From: Baylisascaris procyonis
Taxonomy: Eukaryota; Nematoda; Chromadorea; Rhabditida; Ascarididae
DNA length: 64,000 nucleotides
Reading direction: 5' to 3'
Assembly: GCA_037389465.1 (NCBI GenBank)
Contig: JAZARR010000267.1
Coordinates: 83,637-147,636 of the forward strand
Below are positions 56,777 through 64,000 of the stretch, piece by piece. The notes beneath the pieces are model-generated. The model searched no databases. It was given only the letters and a program-made list of their open reading frames with translations, and was not told the origin of the DNA. The translations under genes were made by a program, and so were the position numbers. Each line of letters starts with the position of its first letter. Within the stretch, counting starts at the first letter, position 1.

Positions 56777-57816
56777 CTGTAAAAATTTGTCGTATAAGCC
56801 AAAACCGCCCCGGTACACATGTGCCGTTAAGGGTTCACAGAGTGGCTATCGTTCCAAATTCGAATTTTCGTGTGGGAGGGGAAATTTTTCAGAAGTTTGC
56901 ACTCGGCTTATTGTGAAAGTGAGTTATTTTTCCTTGCAACTGTAATCAACACTCCATTTTCAATAATTAAATCTCACGTTTCAAAAGAAAATTCTGGCAA
57001 ACCGCCTCCCCTCTGTCCTCTGGGGCAAATAGTTCCCTTCCTAACCGGAAATCTTCAGCACTTTAGTGAACAGTGAATCCAATCGTAACAAAGAACTATT
57101 TAAGATGGTAACTTATGTTTTATGTGTGCACCGATTAGGAAACTTGTAGCTGTGAGGATACCGCATTATGGAATTGCGTATAACACCGGAACAGCAGTGT
57201 TGTTGCGCAACTATTGGTGATCTTCTCGCCACACTATGCAAGTCCTCGTAGCTGACCATTTTCTCGAAAACTGGAAGAAATGACCCTCAATCTCTTTAAG
57301 GAACACCTGAATGATAACTGTAATCATCTGAGCAGTTCGCATATTATATGCGATTCGTGGGTAGAGCTCGTAAGTGGGTTGCTGCTAGTCATTTGAGCGT
57401 ATTTTCTGCAAACAGCACTTTTATGTTTTATGATCTGCTCATAGAATGGAAAGTTTCGCATCAAATCGAACTTGAACATGCTAACCGTCCAGTCTAAACT
57501 TTGGGGCTTAGCAATTTGCATGCCAACAGTGGTTACGGATTAGTTTTTGCAAAATCCACAACAAGAATTCGTAATTCAAAATTAGCATCTTGCAGATAAT
57601 CTTTTTCATCACTACAAAACTGGGATTGCAGCACTATGTTGATAGAGGTTGTCTTAGACAAAGTTTTTCACAATTTTATAATAATGCAAACGCAAGAAAT
57701 TCATACTCTTTACGGCACTCGTTGAAGAGGTTTTCGATTCTTTCTATGCTTATCTATCGTTTGACTGGGTATCGGATACCGGAAATTCCCAAATTTGCAG
57801 TTAGTGTTTCTCTAAG

Positions 57817-57927
57817 TTTCCTCCCGAAAGAAGAAGAGAGCAATAAGCTTATGCATTGTTACAATCCACTCTGCATGGGTGATCCAAATTAAGATCACTG
57901 ACGACGCATTAAAGAAGGCTTTTGAAG
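57817..57927 (+). CDS. Internal exon of outward gene D (right arm)
   Basis: Acceptor TGTTTCTCTAAG ends at 57816 and donor GAAG/GTAACA follows 57927. 111 nt, phase 1 in and phase 1 out. It encodes a basic stretch (SSRKKKR), a hydrophobic segment (AISLCIVTIHSAWVIQI) and KITDDALKKAFE. A competing 100-codon frame (57590-57892) overlaps but does not continue through the donor. No family recognised. Confidence 0.4.
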
Positions 57928-57974
57928 GTAACATTCACTTCACAGTTGACTAATTTTGAAACTCAAACTTTTAG

Positions 57975-58042
57975 ATTTTGACAGGTCGCATTGGGCACAT
58001 CACGTCGTGGCACGCAGAATACCTGGGATGAAAAAATACTGA
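57975..58042 (+). CDS. Last exon of outward gene D (right arm)
   Basis: Acceptor AAACTTTTAG ends at 57974; the intron is only 47 bp, typical for nematodes. The phase-1 join gives Asp, then FDRSHWAHHVVARRIPGMKK-Tyr and TGA at 58040-58042. GTGAGT follows the TGA directly, so the exon might instead splice on to the Cys/Ser-rich open stretch at 58186-58371. Confidence 0.4.
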
Positions 58043-59102
58043 GTGAGTACATTACCTGCTGCTCCTCCTATCCGTCCTTCTCCTTCCCCTACCTCCTGCA
58101 GAAAATTCCGTTTCTTGGTAGGACTTTGTGTGTATGCTGCTTATGGGCCATTCATTCTTATCTAGTCTAGTTTAGCATTCTTCCATTGACTGTATTCTTT
58201 ATGAAAAGTGAGTATCCATCGGATATGATAAGTGAGTGTTCGGCATCAAGCAGCATAGCAACCGCATTGTCAGCCTGTTCGTTAAGGCAGCCATTTGACA
58301 GTAAACTTCCACTTAAGTGTCCTTGCATTTGTGATTTGAATTTATTCGGCAGTCGCTACCTTCACTATTAGATTAATGGAAGGATACCTAGGGAAGATAA
58401 GTCTTGCAGCTGTCACCGACACTGTGCGCCAGTGAGTTGCTGTGAATCTCCAACCTGAGGAAATATGAACACCCTGAAGTTGACTTGTTCAGCTACTACG
58501 CCGCCTCGATAAAACTCTCGAAGTCACCGGTTTCCTAAAAAGTCCGCACGAGGAGAAGTGAGGCGCGCCTAGAGGAGTTAAACGACGTCTGCCAAAAACG
58601 GCTGTAAGGATGAACAGTGGCTATAGCAGAATGGGAACGTTTTCTCATGAAACACAGAAGAAGTGAGTTCGTTGTAAAGGAATCATTCATTAGGCGAATC
58701 TATTGAATCACGCTATTGAGTGAAACAAGTAATGCCAGGCTGGTAATAATGGTGCAAAGAGGTATTCGTAAATACTCAAAAATGTTATGAGAGGGAATTG
58801 TCAAAGTATACCGTTGAGATTTCTGAAGTTATAATTTATGTTTCACATGGAAAAAGTGTAGGCAATAATTACAGTACTTACGGTGAAAATTATTAGTGCT
58901 TACGAGAACTGATAACCGAAAATTTCGACTAACGGTAGGGGTTAAAGATCGCTAAGCTGCAATGGTTGCCTAAGGTATGGTAAATATGGCACGCGCTCCT
59001 GACATCACTTGACACATAGTGGTACTGAAGGTTGGAGGTGGGAAGTGCCTTTGCGTAGTGCTTTGCTAAAAGCTGAGTATCAAGTGAAGGAACAGTTGAC
59101 GA

Positions 59103-59561
59103 TTGAAACCTTTCCTGGCTCCACTATTCAATAACAAAAGTGAACCAACCGAAATCACAACAGAAGTCTTGAATGCATTGCCGTTTCAAAGTTTGCGTTC
59201 ATCACTTATTGAGGAATATTTGCATATAAATACTTGCACGCAGGAAACACTGACGAAGCTGGAACATTTTATTCGAACTTTCTATTGCATTTTTGCAATT
59301 CCTTTCCCGAATTCTTTTACAAAATCCCAGTATGTTGACGCTATGTCGGCACATGTGTATGTGTACATCTCTCTTCCCATAGTTTCAACTTCGAAATTAC
59401 TGAAGTTGCAAAATAAATTTGGCGTGCACAATGTTCATGAAAAAATGTTCTTCTGCACCATGAGTTACGTTGGTTCATCAGTTTTAATAAAAGTTGTAGT
59501 AATTCAGAAGTGCCAACAAATTTGCTCCTTACTGCTTGAGTCGGACCTCAGTTTCACATAA
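59103..59561 (+). CDS. Outward-strand gene fragment, continuous 152-codon frame (right arm)
   Basis: The longest uninterrupted arm frame with ordinary composition on this strand. It has an amphipathic N-terminal half with acidic residues and a hydrophobic C-terminal half (YVYISLPIVSTSKLLKL, VGSSVLIKVVVI). The first codon shown is TTG, so it is probably entered by splicing or an upstream frame. The left copy is frame-shifted by one A near 16065. No domain recognised. Confidence 0.38.
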   Translation: MKPFLAPLFNNKSEPTEITTEVLNALPFQSLRSSLIEEYLHINTCTQETLTKLEHFIRTFYCIFAIPFPNSFTKSQYVDAMSAHVYVYISLPIVSTSKLLKLQNKFGVHNVHEKMFFCTMSYVGSSVLIKVVVIQKCQQICSLLLESDLSFT

Positions 59562-59831
59562 ATAGAGCCGCGCATGCAAGAAATTTTACGCATAAAATTT
59601 GTTTCCGTGCTATGAAGGAAATATTAAATCGATATTCTGCATAAAATAATTATTCTTGATGATATGTGATCAGTTCAGTGGAGTGCAAAACTGCACATCA
59701 CGTCAGTTGCTTTGCTATGCTTCTCCGCTTTCTTGACACCCACCGGTTAGCTTCGCTGAAAAAGCCGAACAATAATTTGTGAATTCTCTTTGAAAACTTA
59801 CTGAACCGGTATCAGATTACTAGCTCATCGT

Positions 59832-60026
59832 TTGCTCGAAAGAAAACAGTGCACAAACATGCCAAAGCAGCTGACACAATCTTTGCATTTGCATATTTGT
59901 TCAACTAGTTTTATAAATTTTCATCAAGCAATAAATATGCAAAATTATTTCACCATTTTTATCAACCTAGCCAATCGTACAAATCACCCACGAAAGATTT
60001 CCTCTTTAGTTATTCGACCGGTGTGA
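59832..60026 (+). CDS. Candidate last exon, unknown protein (right arm)
   Basis: Mirror of 15345-15539; Asn replaces Ser in the segment NRTNHPRK. Confidence 0.2.
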   Translation: MLERKQCTNMPKQLTQSLHLHICSTSFINFHQAINMQNYFTIFINLANRTNHPRKISSLVIRPV

Positions 60027-62146
60027 AGTGAAAAATGTCTGCAGATTTCTTTTAACTTGTAATATGCGTTACTTTTTTCCAAATTCGGTGGATCAGTATG
60101 AAATATATGTGGTCAACTTATAGTATATACAAATTTCGTAACTGCAAGCTTCGATGCTTCATGAGTTAGTACTTCCAAGTGGACAGACATACAATTAAAT
60201 ATAAATGCAAACAGAAATTTATTATAAATATATTCAAAATATTACACATTATTGCGCGCTCTGATTTCTTCACCGCCGCAATTAAGTAAGCAAATGAACA
60301 TGTAAGCACTGCTGCCTATAATTCAAATTTGGACTCGTAGCACACTCATACATGCTGTGTTTTATATATTTGAATCAAGATATGTGTACGCAAACACATA
60401 GAAAGTATATATGGCGCATTTTATAGATATGCCTGTATGCATGCAAGTATGAGCAACTGTAGTTGTTAAAATGTAGGGAATAAGGGACAGAGAAAAATTA
60501 AATTGCGCAAATTGCTGGAGGAAGGGAAAGCGGAACACAGACACAGCATTCCGCATGTGAAGGAAAAAGTGAGATATAACGCTGAAATTATGGACTCACC
60601 CTGCTAACATTTGGCTTCAACACGTTAACACGATTCCAATTTTTGTTAAATGTTCTAATGCTTGAATTATGTTACGAAACTTTTTAGTCAGCAGACGACG
60701 TTTAAAGAAGTTTTATTTGAAACAAGATGATGCTGACACACAAAAAAAACAAATTCAAACAAACGGATCGCACCTTTGACATAAACCACATGTCTGTGAA
60801 AAATGATGCAATGTTTATGCGATTGCGTTTTTTCACATTTTGCGCTCATTTTGAAATATATTCTTTCCTTCATAGAAATTTCGTCGTTTGATGCATTCTG
60901 TTTATTGTTTAATAATGAGAAACACTTAGACGGTAAAATAAGTAAATAAGTGAGCCATGGAAAGAGAACTATATGCGCCTTTTCCATCTCACCACGGCAG
61001 GCGAACAGTCCTGAAGTTTTTCGAAAAACAGTTGAAAAACATCTTAAGAAATTGATTAGTTCTGCAAAGCACTTCAGAAAAAATCGTTTTATGCTAGCCG
61101 CAACATTTAACGCGGCATAAAAATTTGAATCGTAAATTTGCTATTGAATTAAGGTGTCCATTAACGTCTTTATATAATGAAATGAATACTCAGCCACGAA
61201 AACACACAAAGATGAGGAAAATTACCTTCGAAACTTCTCCCCTATTTTAAATGCTATTCATCCGATTTTTTAAGAAAGATGCAAAACCCGGCAGGTCTTA
61301 TTCGGCACTCTATGATAGTTTTCGATCGTTTATCTGAGTGACAGAAACGAAAAGTGAAACGAAGCAATGTGAATTTACTACAGTATATCGCAGAATTTCA
61401 GTGTTTCTCTACAGTCAAAGATACTGAAGCTATTACAGACAAATAAAGCAGCCATCAAATTTGTCGAAAATACTTCAACTCCACTGCAAAATGTGGCGCT
61501 TTTTCTTGAATACTGGCATCTTGTCAAGGTTTGTTTTTTAATAAAGAAACATCGAATCGAATTCATCATCATAAATGATAAAAAATTTACAGATATTCAC
61601 ATACTGTATCACCTCCAAAACTGCTCAGTGCAAACATATATGGTAAAATAAAAACACTGAAGAAATACCTACGATATTGTATCGTAATTTAAAATTCTAA
61701 TATAGCAGTATACCGCAGTAGTAACATATGTAGACGACCTTTTGGTTCCAAAATACGTCTGCAAATTTTCCAGTGGAAATTTTTCTTTCAAAATTTTTGG
61801 CAAGTGACCATGGTTTTCGAAAAAAACTTTTCAAGAGTAATACTCACTCTCCCATGGCGCCAATTATTCACTGGTTAGCCATCACCCTCCGTGCTCAGAA
61901 AGAAGTCCATCCCTTCAGCTAGAAGAATCCGCATTCTTTTGCCAACACTTTGCATTCGTTTTCAATAAAAACTGCAGAGTTACAAAAACATATCATTTTC
62001 GAATTAAAAGTCAACACTGTTAAAAAACGACCTTGCCAGCAATCACAAACGACAGGAAAAATACCGAAGTTAAACGCAAATTTAAAAACGAAAAATTTAT
62101 TACTACAACGTATTGTTGAAAACTCAGCAACACTTACTGGAGTGTT

Positions 62147-62316
62147 TTATTCGCTTGAGGGTTTGTATGTTTCATATATTTCGGCTGCGAGTACACCACT
62201 AGCGGCAACCAATGATGCGTAATCGGAAAGGTTGTATATGAGTGCACTGAGGGTTGATGGAATCGAACCAACAATTAAGTGCCCAATGAACGCCAAAACA
62301 ACGCTTCCGAATACAG
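62147..62316 (-). CDS. Last exon of paralogue A (right arm)
   Basis: Mirror copy of 13061-13230. The helix reads VVLAFIGHLIVGS, two conservative amino-acid changes from the left copy and an intact frame. Confidence 0.45.
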
Positions 62317-63196
62317 CTGAAAACATTTTGAAATTGCTGAACTGTCAAGCTAAATTAAAGTCTGAAAGAATTTTAAGTTTCTAAGTGAAACCAATTTTAA
62401 GTTTTGCTAGAAACTTGATGCGAGGATATTCATACTGGCTTAACAAGTTTCGCAAGGCGGAAAAATGCTCAGCAATCAAATGCGAATGCATTCGAAGTTC
62501 ACTTATCTTGATTCCTCCCCTCCACCACCTCACTTTGTTTCTGTGGAAAGTATTCTCTAGCCAACTTACTGTCATCGAAGGTTTTAAATAAGGAACAGAT
62601 TACCTCTAAAATTCTATAAAGGAATTACTATGAACAAATACAAACTTAATTTGATCCATTCTGGTCGTCCCTCTAAATGTAGTCTCCTTACCACATACTC
62701 CAGTGTCTTACTGATGCCTCCATAAAAATAATCATTATGTATGCTGGCAGTTCAACAGTAATCTTGAAGCCATCCTACAATTCCACCCATAATGTGAGCT
62801 TCATCTTCAACGAATGGGACCTTACCTGCGAACATCTGACTTCATATTCATTCAATGATAAATCGTTAACTTCTTGCAAATTTTAATCCAAATATTTATT
62901 TAAAGCACTCGAAAAAGGGGGTCAGATGGGAAAAGGTGAGCCAAATTACAAGAATGACTTAAGAAACTCACGGTCGCTAACTAATCAAAAGCATCAGTTG
63001 GAGTCTTTCATCATGAAAACGTCGGAAACGAATTATTGCTAAGCATTTCAGAACTTTTAGCCCAATTTCCATTCCTTCATCACCCTCCACCTCTCATTGG
63101 AACTTACCTATCCACTTTATCCTCAAGAGAGTTACATATAGCGTTTTTATGCGAAACCTCTCTAATAATACATTTTTCTTTCACTTAATACTTAAC

Positions 63197-63377
63197 CGAA
63201 AGCATATTTCGCTTTGATATTAATATATTTGACGGAAATCATTTGTTTGAGATCGTAACGTCCATCAATATTGCAGTAGAGACGTAAGCCAATATGATAT
63301 ATGTTAAGGAGGTGTACTGCGAGAGGAATGAGGAATTACAGTCCGATGCGATCGTACTCCATATAGAGAATACACAC
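63197..63377 (-). pseudogene. Exon 2 of paralogue A with the shared stop (right arm)
   Basis: Mirror copy of 12001-12181. The same in-frame TAA is present, so the stop predates the arm duplication or was spread by gene conversion. Confidence 0.55.
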
Positions 63378-63831
63378 CTGCAAATTGTTTCAACCATCAC
63401 AAACTACAACTACTGGAAGAACAAAATGTATCATAGTGCACTGCATTCATTCTTTTTCAGCAGCATCTCCCTTTTCATACCGCAGGTAGATATTATACGT
63501 TTTTATTTTACTCGTTGCTAATATTTCCATTTTTTTCTGATTGCATATCTCAAGCTTGAAATTTTCCTCCTCTCTCCTATCCGCCTACTCAAATGGAATA
63601 GATAAACATTGGAAAACTTTGTTCCTGATAAATTAAAGTTCAGATTCATTCTCCAATACTTGTAAGTACATCAACAACAAAAAAGATGGATTTATAGAAA
63701 TATACAAATACTCGAAATGTTTATTGCAATACTCTTCCCATACATACGCTCCCCATTATGCTCAATAGGGAATTGGGTTAGAAGATAAACTGAGGGAATT
63801 CATTTCATGAAAACGAAAATATGCAAATTAC

Positions 63832-63930
63832 CTCAAGGAATAATGCGACCACTTGAGCTGTATGCAATTGATAAACAACTGATGGAAATGAAAATCCAAA
63901 GCTTTGATGGCTCCCTTCAATGGTGGCCAT
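63832..63930 (-). CDS. Candidate exon 1 of paralogue A (right arm)
   Basis: Mirror copy of 11448-11546; no difference seen. Confidence 0.28.
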
Positions 63931-64000
63931 TCTGATTCCTGAAACTCTTCTAATATTACAGTTATTTTCATAATTGTAATTTCATTCTCGCAGGCAACGA

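Larger units (their letters stand above)
37967..64000. repeat. Right arm of the giant inverted repeat (26.03 kb visible)
   Basis: Mirror copy of 11378-37447; it continues past the window edge. Arm-specific features include a 13-bp insertion near 50468-50480, loss of about 40 bp next to the TA repeat near 52750, a 2-bp insertion near 49926, and scattered single-base changes. Confidence 0.96.

Noticed and set aside
11378..64000. The inverted repeat as terminal repeats of one giant transposon
   Set aside because: No target duplication, transposase, polymerase or capsid gene is seen, and the outer end lies outside the window.
11378..64000. The palindrome as a trivial missed-adapter copy of one read
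   Set aside because: Not fully excluded, but a 519-bp unshared spacer, clean substitutions, a 13-bp insertion and microsatellite differences are hard to obtain that way.
1..64000. CRISPR arrays, operons, bacterial promoters or terminators
   Set aside because: No direct-repeat array with spacers exists, and the splice signals and LTR element show eukaryotic DNA.

Overview
The window looks like nuclear DNA of a nematode, probably a rhabditid or strongylid-type worm. It is AT-rich, has exon-sized open stretches flanked by nematode-style splice signals (acceptors like TTTTCAG or TTTGCAG, donors like GTAAGT or GTGAGT), and carries a BEL/Pao LTR retrotransposon with an envelope-like domain, an arrangement known from nematode elements. 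The species call is inference; no marker gene is present.

Layout. (1) 1-1323: left flank, with one candidate minus-strand exon at 1205-1300. (2) 1324-9747: a complete BEL/Pao element. It has 593-bp LTRs at 1329-1921 and 9150-9742 that differ at one position I could see, a 5-bp GATGT target duplication, a tRNA-Pro-like primer site, and gag-protease, reverse transcriptase/RNase H, integrase and an envelope-like glycoprotein region. The pol reading frame is broken three times. (3) 9748-11377: a non-coding-looking gap with one perfect hairpin. (4) 11378-64000: one enormous inverted repeat. The left arm (11378-37447) is matched by the reverse complement of the right arm (37967-64000) around a 519-bp unshared spacer. 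Each arm is about 26 kb, near-identical, and the right arm runs off the window, so the true arm is longer.

Inside the arms no known gene family could be named, but several exon chains are supported by splice sites, compatible phases and conservation in both arms. On the strand pointing towards the centre: a tandem pair of paralogous small membrane-protein genes (exons at 12.0/13.06 kb and 18.60/18.97 kb), a three-exon helical protein gene (32.99-33.64 kb), a charged Lys/Arg/Glu/Ser-rich gene (30.75-32.16 kb), a membrane-protein fragment (27.2-28.2 kb), a small secreted peptide (36.54 kb) and isolated exons. On the strand pointing outward: exons at 17.3-17.6, 15.8-16.3, 24.65-24.86, 25.35-25.60 and 32.63-32.84 kb, and an exon that spans the arm/spacer boundary. 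Every arm gene is therefore present twice, in mirror orientation.

Nearly all frame breaks, both in the retrotransposon and in the arm genes, are apparent losses of one base. Residual long-read deletion errors are a serious alternative to true gene decay. The main discovery-type signal is the giant palindrome with gene-bearing arms, sparse arm-to-arm differences, and an axis lying next to or inside a gene.
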